From assembly GCF_000745345.1 (NCBI RefSeq), contig NZ_JQNR01000004.1, forward strand, positions 1,302,001 through 1,366,000: a stretch of DNA of 64,000 bases, given 5' to 3'. The translations under genes and the position numbers were made by a program. Below are positions 27,501-40,700 of this stretch, in pieces (the first letter of the stretch is position 1; every line of letters begins with the position of its first letter). The stretch is from Actinacidiphila yeochonensis CN732. GTDB lineage: Bacteria; Actinomycetota; Actinomycetes; Streptomycetales; Streptomycetaceae. The notes under the pieces were generated by a model. It saw only the letters and a list, made by a program, of their open reading frames with translations, did no database searches and was not told the DNA's origin.

Positions 27501-28087
27501 GGTCAGCGTCTGCTGGCCGGCCGGCAGGGTGACGGAGGCGGTGACGGTGGTCCAGGTCTCGTACCCGCCGGTGTTCGGGACGGCGACCGCCCCGGACAGG
27601 TTGGTGCCGGAGGCGTCGGCGATGTGGAGTGCGTCGGTGATGCCGTACGGCGAGGACAGCCGGAAGGCGACGTTGTACGTGCCGGCGGCGGAAACGTTTA
27701 CGGTGTACTTGAACCACTGGCCCGGCGTCGTCCAGCCCATGTCGTACCCGCCGCCGGCCCCGCTGGTGTCCTCCGTGTCCGCGGTGGTTTCGAGGTCCAC
27801 CCCGTCGGCGCGGTAGCCGTTGGCGCTGCCGTTGGCGGAGGCGACCTGGTAGGCGACGCCCTGGCCGCCGGTGTCGTAGTTCGCGGCCTGGACGGTGCCG
27901 GGGACGGCCGCCGGGGTGCCTCCGAAGGCCCCGCTGCCGGCCGCCTGCGCCGAGCCGTGCACACCGGCCAGTGACAGCACGGACAGGGCCGTGGCCGTGA
28001 GCAGCACACGTAAGGTGGGCCGGCGGCGGGCCGCCGGGGTCTGCCGCGGGCGGGCGCCGGCGGACGCGGGGGGTGGAGCAGCCTCAT
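24573..28087 (-). CDS. Secreted multidomain GH3 beta-glycosidase with CBM6 and F5/8C modules
   Basis: About 1170 residues. In order: a signal peptide (TLRVLLTATALSVLSLAG), a CBM6-like sugar-binding domain, a poly-Gly linker, an F5/8-type C (CBM32-like) domain, the GH3 N-domain, the GH3 C-domain, an FnIII-like domain (TNTGSVAGADVAQLYVGDP) and a C-terminal Ig-like putative domain. The N-domain carries the KHAAAY motif and the nucleophile block GGFVVSDWGAAG. The ATG at 28087, after GGAAAGAGAACGAG, is the natural start but lies one frame away from the body. The C6 run at 28068-28073 is the likely indel. Without the shift, the only in-frame start is a GTG at 28151. It probably releases beta-linked sugars from plant polymers. 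Confidence 0.85.
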
Positions 28088-28508
28088 CTCGTTCTCTTTC
28101 CGTCGTCTCTCGGTCGTTCGGACCCTTCTCGGACGCCGGTCCGCTCGGCACAAGCCGGCGGCGGCGGTACGACCCGCCTCATGACGCCCCGTCAAACAGG
28201 GAGAGTGTCCCGCGGACCGGCCCGGCGCGATGAGAGAGCGCTTTCCCAAGGTTGTGTCAAAACTTCCGCGCGCCGGAACCGGAGGAGCGGGTGCCCCAAC
28301 ACCGGGTGTCCTGGAGCGCGCTTCGAGCAGGCCCTGATCCATCTGCCGCGCCAGCTCGAAGGACCGGCCCGACGTCGTCGTCATCCCGCTCGCCGTCCCG
28401 GCCCAGGCCACGCGCGACATCCGCCGCCCACCGTGCGTCCTGGTGCCGGGATGGTCCAGGGCGGGGGGAGGGGGCGAAGGAGGCCGCGGCGGACCGTAGA
28501 GTCGCGAT
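28088..28508. other. Divergent intergenic region upstream of the GH3 gene
   Basis: About 420 bases between the leftward GH3 gene and the rightward membrane-protein gene. It contains the LacI-type operator at 28231-28248 and the promoters of both genes. No gene is supported. Confidence 0.5.
28231..28248. promoter_or_regulatory. LacI/CebR-like operator upstream of the GH3 gene
   Basis: TGAGAGAGCGCTTTCCCA is symmetric about the central AGCGCT with two mismatched pairs. It resembles the TGGGAGCGCTCCCA operator of CebR and related streptomycete LacI-family sugar repressors. Its place upstream of a beta-glycosidase fits sugar-induced expression. Confidence 0.5.
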
Positions 28509-29402
28509 GTGGTCATGGGATTGGTGTGCGCGCTGGGCGCCGCGGTGTGTTTCGGGACGGCGTCGGTGTTCCAGGCGGTCGCCGCGCGGAGGACGGCGGG
28601 CGGGGCGGAGGCGGCGGGCGTCGACGCGCGCCTGGTCGTCCAGGCGATGCGCCAGGGTTGGTACGTGCTGGGCCTGGCCCTCGACACGGTGGGGTTCGGA
28701 CTGGAACTGGCCGCCCTGCGCACGGTACCGATCTACGCGGTCGGCGCGGCGCTGGCATCCAGCCTCGCCGTCACGGCCGTCGTGGCGGCCCGGATGCTCC
28801 GGACGCCGCTGGGGCGGGTGGAGTGGGCCGCGGTGGGCGTGGTGTGCCTCGGTCTGGGAGTGCTCGTGGTGGCCTCCGGCCGTGAGGGGCACGGGTCCGG
28901 GACGCCCGCGCTGCGCTGGGCGGCGCTCGCCGCCGCCGGCGTCGTGCTGGTCGCGGGGCCGGCCGCGGGCCGGCTGCCCCGACGGGCGCGGTCGGCCGCT
29001 CTCGGCCTGGGCGCGGGCCTGGGCTTCGGCGTGGTGACGCTGGCCGTGCGGCTCGTACCCCACCTGTCGCCCGGCGCGATCGTCTCCGACCCGGCGACGT
29101 ACGCCGTGCTGGTGGGCGGCGGCGCGGCCTTCCTGCTGCTCACCTCGGCCCTCCAGCACGGCTCGGTCACCATCGCGACCGCGGCGATGGTGATCGGCGA
29201 GACCTTCGGCCCCGCGATCGTGGGTGTGGTGGCGCTCGGCGACCGCACCCGCCCCGGCCTCGCCCCGCTCGCCGTCGCGGGCTTCGGCCTCGCCGTCCTG
29301 GGCGCGCTCGCACTGGTTCGGTTCGGCGAAGGCGGCGCCCCACCGCACACCACGCCCTCCGACCACGACCACGCCGACCCGGTCACCGTCGAAGCCCGCT
29401 GA
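28509..29402 (+). CDS. DMT-superfamily-like integral membrane protein
   Basis: About 297 residues from GTG at 28509 (an ATG at 28515 is equally possible). Eight to ten hydrophobic helices are arranged as two related halves beginning VMGLVCALGAAVCFGTASVF and LGLGAGLGFGVVTLAVRLV. This is the EamA/DMT transporter pattern. The tail is His/Asp-rich (PPHTTPSDHDHADPV) and could bind metal. Substrate unknown. There is no obvious operon partner. Confidence 0.7.
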   Translation: MVMGLVCALGAAVCFGTASVFQAVAARRTAGGAEAAGVDARLVVQAMRQGWYVLGLALDTVGFGLELAALRTVPIYAVGAALASSLAVTAVVAARMLRTPLGRVEWAAVGVVCLGLGVLVVASGREGHGSGTPALRWAALAAAGVVLVAGPAAGRLPRRARSAALGLGAGLGFGVVTLAVRLVPHLSPGAIVSDPATYAVLVGGGAAFLLLTSALQHGSVTIATAAMVIGETFGPAIVGVVALGDRTRPGLAPLAVAGFGLAVLGALALVRFGEGGAPPHTTPSDHDHADPVTVEAR

Positions 29403-29746
29403 CCAGCGTGGCCGTGCGGCGGCTCCGCGCTGTGGAAGGCGACGACGGCGGCCTCGTGCCGGACGCCGACGCGGCTGACGGGCAGACCGTCGCCCTCGCC
29501 GAGCCGGCCCTCCGCCCGGCCGGGGTGACCCTGGCGGCGCGGCCGTCGCGGATCCCGGCGAGCCGCGCACGCCGTTCCGGCTCGGGCCGCGCCACGGAGT
29601 ACCGGATACGGGCTTCTGCGGACCGGACCCGGTACGTCCGCTCGAACCGGGTCGCCGGCCCTCCTGGGCCGGACGCCACCGGGCCCGCCGATGCCGGTCG
29701 CCGCGCTCGCGGCTCGGATGTCCGAGGGCTCTGGTAGACATGGCCG
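29403..29746. other. Gap without a supported gene
   Basis: About 340 bases. One rightward frame (29408-29737) is open but is Arg/Ala/Pro-rich without a ribosome site, and I do not call it. The 3' end precedes the gene at 29747. Confidence 0.4.
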
Positions 29747-30394
29747 GTGAACAGAGGTCAGTTGATGGCAGCCCTCGCCGACGACCCGCGGGCCGCACTC
29801 GATCTCGGATGCCGGATCGTCGCCACGGCGGGCGTCGACGAACGTCGGCACGCGGAAATCCCGTTCGAGATCGCACGGAACGGCGACCGCACGACGGTGT
29901 GGTACGCCGCCGAGGCCTACGCGCAGAAGGCCGACGGCAGAGCCGCGCGCTGGATGGCGGAAGGAGCGGCGTCCCTCAGCGACCCGGACGGCATCGTCGT
30001 GGACCACCTGACGCTGCCGATCCTCGTCATGGAATACGACGTCGACCGTTGGACCACCTGTGACCAGGACTGGCGTATCGCTGTGCACTGCGATGATCCG
30101 GCCCGCGCGACGGTCGCGCTGAACGCGGCAGAACCGCGCCTCTACCTCGTCGCCAACGACGGCAGCGTGCAGCCGGACGGCATAGCCGGACTCACCGGCC
30201 CTCCTGGGCCCTGGTACACGCCGAACCACGTAGCCGTCGACGAGGACGCCCCCCTGATCCGGTTGGACTGCAAGAGCGGCGTCTTCCCACTCATGGCCCG
30301 CACCGTCCTCGAAATCGTCATCGAGGAGCTCCGCGCGGCCGGTGTCACTCAAGCCAGGCTCACGACGCCGAGGATCGAGGGGACAACGCCCTGA
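29747..30394 (+). CDS. Hypothetical soluble protein
   Basis: 215 residues from GTG at 29747 (MNRGQLMAALADDPRAALDLG). Composition and codon bias are those of a real gene. It shows mixed alpha/beta structure without membrane segments or obvious catalytic motifs; notable stretches are TTVWYAAEAYAQKADGRAARWMAEGAA and VLEIVIEELRAAGVTQARL. I do not recognise the family. It stands alone between two gaps. Confidence 0.65.
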   Translation: MNRGQLMAALADDPRAALDLGCRIVATAGVDERRHAEIPFEIARNGDRTTVWYAAEAYAQKADGRAARWMAEGAASLSDPDGIVVDHLTLPILVMEYDVDRWTTCDQDWRIAVHCDDPARATVALNAAEPRLYLVANDGSVQPDGIAGLTGPPGPWYTPNHVAVDEDAPLIRLDCKSGVFPLMARTVLEIVIEELRAAGVTQARLTTPRIEGTTP

Positions 30395-30735
30395 CTCCGC
30401 CCGCCCGCGGCCGATCCGGGGACTTCCCGACCGGCGCCGCCGGGCCAGGCCGACCGACGAGCACCCACCCGTCGCCGAACCCGAACGGCTCGGCTTCGAG
30501 CAGCACTTGACGGCCGCACCTGCGATCTCCGGCTGCGCGCGGGGGTGCGGAGACAGGGCTGGCAAGGCCGGTGGGCGCCGCCGCCCGGCCGCACTCGGCC
30601 CTGACCGCGACTCCCCGGGGATGCGGGCGGCCGGGAGGAGTCCGGCGGTTCCGCCGGCGAGGTCGCGCGCGGTGTCCGTCAGGAAGAAGCGCCTTCAGCG
30701 GGAACCTTCGACCCGGTGCCGGACACATACAGCGC
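30395..30735. other. Region upstream of the sigma-factor gene
   Basis: About 340 bases. Presumably it contains the promoter of the sigma-factor operon. No gene or repeat is seen. Confidence 0.4.
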
Positions 30736-31383
30736 ATGGAACTGAACGACGCCGGCCCCACCGCGCCTGTCGGAGGGATATCCGACCGGGAGCTGTGGGC
30801 ACGGGCGGTCGACGGCGATCAGGAGGCGTTCGGCCGGCTCTTCGACCGCCACGCCAAGACCGTCTACAACCACCTGTTCCGGCGGACGGCTGACTGGTCC
30901 GAGGCCGAGGACCTCACCTCGACGGTGTTCCTCCACGCGTGGCGCCGGCGGTCGGAGACCGTGCTGGACCGCGACTCTGCCTTGCCGTGGCTGCTGGGCA
31001 TCGCCGACCACCTGGTGTCGAACACCAGGCGGCGGCTGCGCCGGGCCGAGGCGCTGCTGCGCCGGCTCGTCTCGCATGACGAGCCGGCGGGCGACCACGC
31101 GGACCGCGTCGCCGGCCTGGTCGACGACGAGCGTCGGATGTCGCAGATCCACCGGGCGCTGGCCCGGCTTCCGCGCCACGAACGCGAGGTCGTCGAGCTG
31201 TGCGTGTGGTCGGGCCTGGACCAGCAGGCGGCCGCGGCGGCGCTGGGGGTGGCGGTCGGAACGGTGAAGTCCCGATTGCACCGGGCGCGGCGCAGGTTGG
31301 GGGCCGACCTCACCGGCGGACCCCGGGTTCCGGCGTCGTCCAGTTCCAGGAATCCCGTCACCCAGGAGGAGGCCGCACGATGA
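30736..31383 (+). CDS. ECF-type RNA polymerase sigma factor
   Basis: 215 residues from ATG at 30736. Region 2 is clear (QEAFGRLFDRHAKTVYNHLF, then DWSEAEDLTSTVFLHAWRR). Region 4 is ALARLPRHEREVVELCVWSG, followed by AAAALGVAVGTVKSRLHRARRRL, the DNA-binding helix-turn-helix. The stop overlaps the ATG of the next gene (ATGA), which encodes a protein with a short cytoplasmic N-terminus and one membrane helix, the layout of a membrane-anchored regulator of the sigma factor. Confidence 0.9.
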   Translation: MELNDAGPTAPVGGISDRELWARAVDGDQEAFGRLFDRHAKTVYNHLFRRTADWSEAEDLTSTVFLHAWRRRSETVLDRDSALPWLLGIADHLVSNTRRRLRRAEALLRRLVSHDEPAGDHADRVAGLVDDERRMSQIHRALARLPRHEREVVELCVWSGLDQQAAAAALGVAVGTVKSRLHRARRRLGADLTGGPRVPASSSSRNPVTQEEAAR

Positions 31384-32299
31384 ATGACACGCAGGGTGTT
31401 CCCGCGCCTCCCCCCGATCGAGATCTGCCGAACCACCGGCGGATCCGCGAGGAGCTCATGATGAAGATCGATCCAGACGACCGGCACACGTCGCTGGGCC
31501 GCAGGTGGGGGCTGCCGCTGGGCATCGCCGCCGGCGTCGCGGCGATGAGCGTCGCGGCCGTGGCCGTCTTCGGCGGGGAGGGGGCCTCCGCGCCCGTCCA
31601 GGCCGCCGGCGGCGGACATGCGGCGGGCGCTGCCGCGTCGGCGAGCCCGAGCCCGACGCGGGTCTCCCCGGCGGTCGGCGCCGGCTCGGCGCCGTCCTCC
31701 GCCCCTGCGGCCTCCGCCTCCGCCTCCGCCGGGTCCACCGTCACCAGTGTGGCCACGACCCCGATCGGGGCCGGGGCTGTCGCCGAAATCCTGGCCTCCT
31801 GCCTCGGACCGGACGCTTCGAGGTTCCACGCGGTGATCGCCGTCCGCACCCCCGTCGCCTCGCAGGACTGGGACGGCGCGGTCATCGCCGTCGACTCCGC
31901 CGGTCAGTACGCGCAGTGCGAGACCAAGGGGGACCGGGGCACCAGCCAGGACGTCCCGGCGACGTTCATCAACGACCGCCTGTGGGGGACCGGCCACGTC
32001 GTCGAGTACTTCGACTCCACCGGTGGGCCGGCCGGCCAGGGGCAGTACCTCTCGCTGGGCGCGGGCCACTACACGTCGGACGTCGCCAAGATCACCGTCA
32101 GCTACGGTGACAACCCGAAGCAGTACCCGGCGGTCATGGCAGGCGGCGCGTTCTTCTGCGCGGCGGCCTTCTCCGGGGCACGTCCGCCGCCAAGCCCTGG
32201 GCCGCGATGCCGGCCTCGTACGTCCACGCCTACAACGCGGCCGGCAAGGAGATCTACGACCAGAGGACGGACCCGGAGTTCACCGGCGACGACAAGTAG
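31380..32299 (+). CDS. Membrane-anchored partner of the sigma factor (frame broken near the end)
   Basis: About 306 residues from ATG at 31380, coupled to the sigma gene by ATGA. A cytoplasmic N-terminus of about 40 residues (DRDLPNHRRIREELMMKIDPDD) precedes one membrane helix (GLPLGIAAGVAAMSVAAVAVF). An Ala/Ser/Pro-rich linker and an extracytoplasmic domain of about 170 residues follow. The frame breaks near 32165-32180 in CCGGGGC; the next frame restores a sensible end (AAKPWAAMPASYVHAYNAAG to TGDDK, TAG at 32299). One missing G explains this. The role as anti-sigma factor is inferred from position and topology; no zinc-binding motif was seen. Confidence 0.7.
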
Positions 32300-32659
32300 C
32301 GGGCCGGGCCGGCCTCTGCTGAAACACCTCGCACACGGGGTCCGTTCACTCCGGTGACCACGGAACGGGCACGGACCCCGCGCGCGCGGCGCGGGGGGCT
32401 CTTCGCCCGCAGCGGCCGCGAGGGGCGCCGGCCGCCCCTCGCGGTCCTCGTGCTTCCCGCGGCCGGCACAAGCGGTTCATCCGGTCCAGGTGGCGAGGTG
32501 GCGGCCGTTACGACGCCGGATGTCGCACGAACGGGTGATGTCCGGCCCGTTGCTGACGGTCGCGGCCGCGGTGGGTGCTTTCCTCGGACCGACAGTCCAC
32601 CGAATGCCCGGTTCTTCACCCTGCCCGTCCGACCGTCGAGACCGCCTGCGAGGCACCCC
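32300..32659. other. Intergenic region with terminator
   Basis: About 360 bases after the sigma-factor operon. Apart from the stem-loop at 32416-32444 I see no gene. The right part should hold the promoter of the methyltransferase at 32660. Confidence 0.45.
32416..32444. terminator. Stem-loop downstream of the sigma-factor operon
   Basis: A perfect 12-bp inverted repeat (32416-32427 with 32433-32444, CCGCGAGGGGCG) with a 5-base loop, about 120 bases after the operon's last stop codon. Confidence 0.65.
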
Positions 32660-33493
32660 ATGTCCAGCGCGACATCCGACACGCCCGCTCCCGAGTCCGT
32701 CGACACGACACAACCCAGTATCGCCAGGGTGTACGACGCCTTCCTCAACGGCGGCAACAACTACGAGGTGGACCGCGAGGTGGTCCGGGCCGTGCGGAAG
32801 GTCGCTCCGGAGGCCGCGGACCTGGCCGTCGAGAACCGCCGCTTCCTGATCCGCGCCTGCCGGTTCCTGGCCGGCCAGGCAGGCATCACCCAGTACCTGG
32901 ACTGCGGCTCGGGTCTGCCGACCGCGGAGAACACCCACAACGTGGTGCAGCGCGCCAACCCGGACTCGCGGGTGGTCTACGTGGACAACGACCCGGCGGT
33001 CCTGGCCCACAGCCAGGTGCTGCTGAAGGAGAACGAGAACGCCGTCTTCGTCTCCGCGGACATCTTCGAGCCGGAGAAACTGCTGCGCGACGACGCGGTG
33101 CGCGCCCATCTGGACTGGGGGAAGCCGGTCGCGCTGCTGCAGATGGGTACGCTCCACCACTACAACGGCGAGCACACGCGTACGCGCAAGGACATCATGC
33201 GCGCCTACGTCGACGCGCTTCCGGACGGCTCCTATGTGGCGATCAGCCACTTCCTGGACCCGGAGGACGAGTACACCGCGACGGCCCGGAAGATGGAGGA
33301 GATCTTCCTGCACAGCATGATGGGCAGCGGCACGTTCTCCACCGCGGCCGAACTGCGGGAGCTGTTCGACGGTCTGGAGCTGGTTCCCCCGGGCCTGGTC
33401 CGGTGTGCCGAGTGGCGGCCGGACGCTCCGCGGCTCGCACCGCTGAACGCGCCCCAGCGGTGCATCGCCGGTGCCGTGGCCCGAAAGCCGTGA
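32660..33493 (+). CDS. DUF574-type SAM-dependent methyltransferase
   Basis: 277 residues from ATG at 32660, with GCGAGG upstream. It has the family's pattern: SIARVYDAFLNGGNNYEVDREV near the N-terminus, a modified SAM-binding loop QYLDCGSGLPTAENTH, ARVVYVDNDP-like strand 2 (SRVVYVDNDPAVLAHSQ), and ALLQMGTLHHYN. Streptomycetes carry many such paralogues next to regulatory genes; their substrates are unknown. It is a single-gene unit. Confidence 0.85.
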   Translation: MSSATSDTPAPESVDTTQPSIARVYDAFLNGGNNYEVDREVVRAVRKVAPEAADLAVENRRFLIRACRFLAGQAGITQYLDCGSGLPTAENTHNVVQRANPDSRVVYVDNDPAVLAHSQVLLKENENAVFVSADIFEPEKLLRDDAVRAHLDWGKPVALLQMGTLHHYNGEHTRTRKDIMRAYVDALPDGSYVAISHFLDPEDEYTATARKMEEIFLHSMMGSGTFSTAAELRELFDGLELVPPGLVRCAEWRPDAPRLAPLNAPQRCIAGAVARKP

Positions 33494-34007
33494 ACCGCGC
33501 TCCGCGCCCCCGCGGAACCTGACGGCGGAACCAGCACACGCGTCCGCGGCTCCTCGCGGTCCCGGCCCGGCGGCCGGGCTTCCCCGGGGCCGGCCTGTGG
33601 ACGAGCGCCGACCGGGTGGACGAGCGCCGCCCCGGCGGACGAGCGTTCCGGGCAGGTCCGGCCGGGTGTCTCCGTCGCGCGCCGGGGGCTCGTGGGTCCG
33701 GACGACGCGCGGCAGGCATCGGCACCTGGCCGTATCAGTGCGGCCCGGCCTGACGGCGGCTCTGTTCACGGGGTTCCGGCTCTGGTTCACCCTCCCCGGT
33801 GCCGCCGGCCAGGGCTGCCTGGTATCGGGGTCGTACCCAAGGGGGCGGTTGCCCTGAGCGGGTCGCGGCGTCAGCCGCAGAAACGTCATGGCGCCCGCTC
33901 GTCACTCCCGCGAGGGATTCTCGCCCTTTGGGCGCGTTGTCACAATCGAGACCGCATCTGGTGGATATCGCCGCGCACACGCGCGGCACACCCGTGAAGG
34001 ATTCCGG
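33494..34007. other. Intergenic region upstream of the secreted LAS-like protein
   Basis: About 510 bases without a supported gene. Small inverted repeats (such as 33565-33579) could end the methyltransferase transcript. I looked for a ydaO-type (cyclic di-AMP) riboswitch, common ahead of streptomycete cell-wall hydrolases, and did not find its conserved core. Confidence 0.4.
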
Positions 34008-34499
34008 ATGAACAAGGTCTGGTCCGCCCTGGCTGTCGCGGTGACGGGCTCGGTCCTGCTGCCCGCCGGTACGGCGGACGCCGCCCCCGCGAAGTACGCC
34101 CGGCACAACGACGCGGCGGCCCAGTTCCGCAAGGCGGGCATCTCGTGGACGTCGAGCGGGAACTGCGCCGACTGGAACAAGAGCGGATGTACGTCCTTCA
34201 CCGACATCAACAAGGCGACCGTGGCGGGCGCCATCGCCTTCAAGAAGCTCAGCAAGTGCCGGGTGGTCATCACCGCCGGAACCGAGGTCGGCCACACGGC
34301 GGGCACGTACTCGCACCGCAACGGCTACAAGGTGGACATGTCCAAGCGGGACGGGTGCCTGGACCGCTACATCCCCAGCCACTTCAAGCGGGCCGGCGCG
34401 CGTAGGGACGGCACGAAGCTCTACACGTCACCGGCCGGCAACGTGTACGCACGCGAGAAGAACCACTGGGACGTCCTGTACCGCAACGGCCGTGCCTGA
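34008..34499 (+). CDS. Secreted LAS/M15-like zinc-site protein
   Basis: 163 residues from ATG at 34008, with GTGAAGG 8 bases upstream. After a signal peptide (VWSALAVAVTGSVLLPAGTADA) comes one domain with two Cys pairs. It ends in the spacing expected of LAS-type metallopeptidases: VGHTAGTYSHRNGYKVDMS (His-x6-Asp) and, near the C-terminus, EKNHWDVLYR (His-x-Asp). LAS enzymes (D-Ala-D-Ala carboxypeptidases and endolysins) use this His-Asp-His set for zinc. The assignment is by motif only, and activity is not certain. Confidence 0.7.
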   Translation: MNKVWSALAVAVTGSVLLPAGTADAAPAKYARHNDAAAQFRKAGISWTSSGNCADWNKSGCTSFTDINKATVAGAIAFKKLSKCRVVITAGTEVGHTAGTYSHRNGYKVDMSKRDGCLDRYIPSHFKRAGARRDGTKLYTSPAGNVYAREKNHWDVLYRNGRA

Positions 34500-34542
34500 C
34501 GGGCCGTCCCGCGCCGCGTGACGGGCGGGACCGCCCGCCGAG

Positions 34543-34576
34543 CCAGCGGGTCCGCCGCATCCGGCAGACCCGCTGG
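34543..34576. terminator. Stem-loop between convergent genes
   Basis: An inverted repeat, 10 bp perfect (CCAGCGGGTC at 34543-34552 with its complement at 34567-34576), extended by four inner pairs after one mismatch. It separates the secreted-protein gene from the end of the NRPS operon. Confidence 0.7.
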
Positions 34577-34616
34577 TCCCCGCCCGCCGGGAGCGGCAGG
34601 AGGGAGGCTCTGCCTC

Positions 34617-37741
<3,125 letters not shown>

Positions 37742-37745
<4 letters not shown>

Positions 37746-40700
37746 TGCGTGTCCTCTCCGGACCGGAACAGGTGAAGCACCCGCGCCAGGTCCTCGGTGG
37801 TGAGATCCGCGTCCGGGAAGTGGCCCGGCGCGTCGGCGGGTGGGGCGTCCTCCGCCGGGGCGCGGCCCGCCGCGGGCCTCGGCCAGGGCCGCGGGTGCCG
37901 CGGCTTCCGCGCCGATCCGGTCGGCCAGCGCGGCGGCGGTGGGGTGGGCGAAGAGGTCGCCGGGCGACACCGCCAGCCCCGCGTTCCGCATCTCGGCGGC
38001 TATCTGGACGACGGCCAGCGAGTCGGCGCCGAGTTCGAAGAGGTTGTCGTCGGCTCCCACGACGGGCACGCCGAGCATGCGCGCCCAGATCCGCGCGACG
38101 CGCCCCGGCAGGCCGTCAGGTCCCGGCAGGTCGTTCGAGGGTGCGGCGTCCTGCCTCTGCCGGGCGCGGCCGGACCCGGCCGCGAGCCGCGGGGTGACGA
38201 GCACATGCGGCAGGTGGGGGTTGGCGAGGACCAGGTCGAGTGCGCGCAGGCCGCGCCGGGTGGGGATACCGTCGGCGCCGCGGTCCCCGGCCGCCGGGTC
38301 CCGGTCCGGCGCGGTGGGCACCGGGCGCAGGACGAACCCTTCAACGACCGCCGCGGGCCGGCCGTCCGGACCGGTGAGCGTGACATCCGCGACGAGGGTG
38401 CCGCCGGCCTCCGGGTCGCCGGAGCGCAGCACGATGTGCGCGTACCCCTCGGCAGCGAGATCCTGGTGGACGATCAGCCTTCGGTAGGCCGCGGGCAGGT
38501 GGCCGCCGGTGCCCTCGGCCACGGCCCCGGTGGCGGCATCGAGCAGCGCCGGGTGCAGCGGGTGCACGGCGGTGTCCCCGTGGCAGTGCTCCGGCAGCCG
38601 CAGGACGAGCAGGGCCGACCCCTCGTCCCGGTGGGTCCGCGCCACGCAGGCCCACCGGGGCCCGGTGGCGAGCAGGCCGCCGGGTCCCCGGTCCCGCGGG
38701 GCGCCGGCCGGGGCGGCGGGAGCGCGCAGTGCGTCGAGGTCGAGGGGGCCGGGGCGGGGCCCGTCGTGGGAGCGGACGCGTCCCTGGCCGTGCGGGCGGC
38801 CGGCGGACGCGGAGGAGTGCACCTCCCAGCCGTGGCCGCCCTCCGGGTGCGGCCGCAGCCGGACGACGACCACCGGCGGTCGCGCGTCGGGGATCCGCAG
38901 CGGGCTGGTGAAGACGGCGTCCAGCTCGACCGGGGCCGGGTCACCCGCCGGCTCCGCGCACCCGTGGTCCGCCACCGTCAGCAGCCGGTAGGCGGCGAGT
39001 GCCAGGTCGAGCAGGGCCGTGCCGGGGAGGACCGGCTCCTCCGCCAGGCGGTGCTCGTCGGACAGCCACGTCGTGTGCGGGCCGCGCCGCAGCCGGAAGT
39101 CGGTACTCCCGTCGGGCCCGTCGCGCCGGGCGTCGAACAGCGGGTGGCCGAGTGGCTCACCTTCTCCCTCCGCCCAGTCGGCGGTGCCGCTCCGGACGGC
39201 CATGCCGGTCTCGGACCAGCGGTCCCAGCCGATGGAGACGGCCGTGTCGGTGGCGTGCGCGAAGCTGTCGAGGAAGGCGTTGGCGCCGGCGTAGTCGGCC
39301 TGGCCGGCCGCGCCCGCCACGGACAGCAGGGAGGAGCACAGCACCATGACCGGCCGGTCCTGTCCGGTCAGCCGGTGAAGCAGCACCGTGCCGCGTACCT
39401 TCGGCTCCAGGACCCGTGCGACGTCCTCGGGGCGGCGCAGGGTCATGACGCCGCCCCCGGGCAGGCCGGCCGCGTGCACGACTCCGGCGATCCGGCCGTA
39501 GCGCCGGCGGACCTGGTCGAGCGCCTCCGCCAGGCCCCGCTCATCGGCGACGTCGCACTGGACCAGGCAGACCTCCGCACCCTTCGCGGCGAGCTCGGCC
39601 AGAGCGCGGGCCGGCCCCGGAGGGCAGAACCGCGCGGGCTCGCGGTTCTTCGGCCTGATCACCTGCCAGTCCGGACCGTCGGGCACCGGCCGGCGGGTGA
39701 GGAGCACGAGGGTCCGGCCCCGCTCGGCAAGGTGCGCGGCGACGGCGGTGCCGATGCCGCCCATGCCTCCGGTGATCAGCCAGGCCCCGCCGGGAGGCCC
39801 GACGGGCGACCGCGCGCCGTCGTCCAGCGCCGGGCGCGCCGTGCTCGGCAGCAGGCGCGCGCGCCCGCGGACGGCGACGACCGGCTCGGCCGCTCCACCG
39901 CCGAGCGCCGCGAGCTCCGCGACCACCGCGTCCGCGGCCCGGGAGAGGTCGGCGCGCGAGCGGCCCGCGCAGTCCAGGTCGAGCACGCGCACCGTGCTGC
40001 CCGGGAGCTCCAGCGGCAGGACCCGGGCGGGCCCGAGGGCCGTGGCGGCGTGCGGTGCGCGGGGAGGCTGCCCGCCCACGGCGAGGGCGGCGTCGCTGAC
40101 CAGCAGCATACGGACGGGACGGCCGGGAAACCGCTCGCCCAGCGCCCGGGCGAGGGCGGCGGGCACCGTGACGGCCCGCAGCGCGCAGCGCGCGATGTCG
40201 TCGACGGGGGCGCGGTCGAGGGCGGGCGCGTCCACCGCCCAGCAGGAGACGACCGCGTCGGGCGGCGTGCCCCGCGAGGACAGCTCGGCGGCCAGGCCGC
40301 GGAACGCCTCCTGGCTGTCCGCGTCCAGCCGGTGCCCCTCGCCCTCGGGCCCGATCCCGCCCGGCAGGTCAGGGGCTCCGGAGCGCACCATGTGCACCCG
40401 GACACCGTCGTGTGCCAGTCGAGCGGCGACCTCCTCGGCGAGTCCCGAGGCGTCGGCGAGCAGCAGGACCGTACCGGGCGTGGTGCCGGGAGCGGGAGCC
40501 GGGGGCGCGGAGGGGGACCAGGCGAGCACGTGCAGCCAGTCGCCCGTCCGCCCCGGAGCGGTGCTCTCGTCCGCGGGGTCCGGGGCGGCGGCTGCCGGGC
40601 GGTGCGCGGCCGGGGCTCCGGCCGCGGCGGGGGCCGACGGCTCGAACCAGTGGCGGGTCCGTTCGAACGGATAGGTGGGCAGCGGGACGCGGCCCCGGCC

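Noticed and set aside
29408..29737. 109-codon plus-strand frame between the DMT-like and hypothetical genes
   Set aside because: No ribosome site, biased composition and no recognisable fold.
29656..30215. Shared GGCCCTCCTGGGCC sequence at about 29657 and 30198
   Set aside because: A 14-base G/C palindrome occurring twice is within chance in this composition and has no positional logic.
33820..34007. Possible ydaO (cyclic di-AMP) riboswitch ahead of the secreted LAS-like gene
   Set aside because: The conserved core of that riboswitch is not present; only generic G/C hairpins were found.
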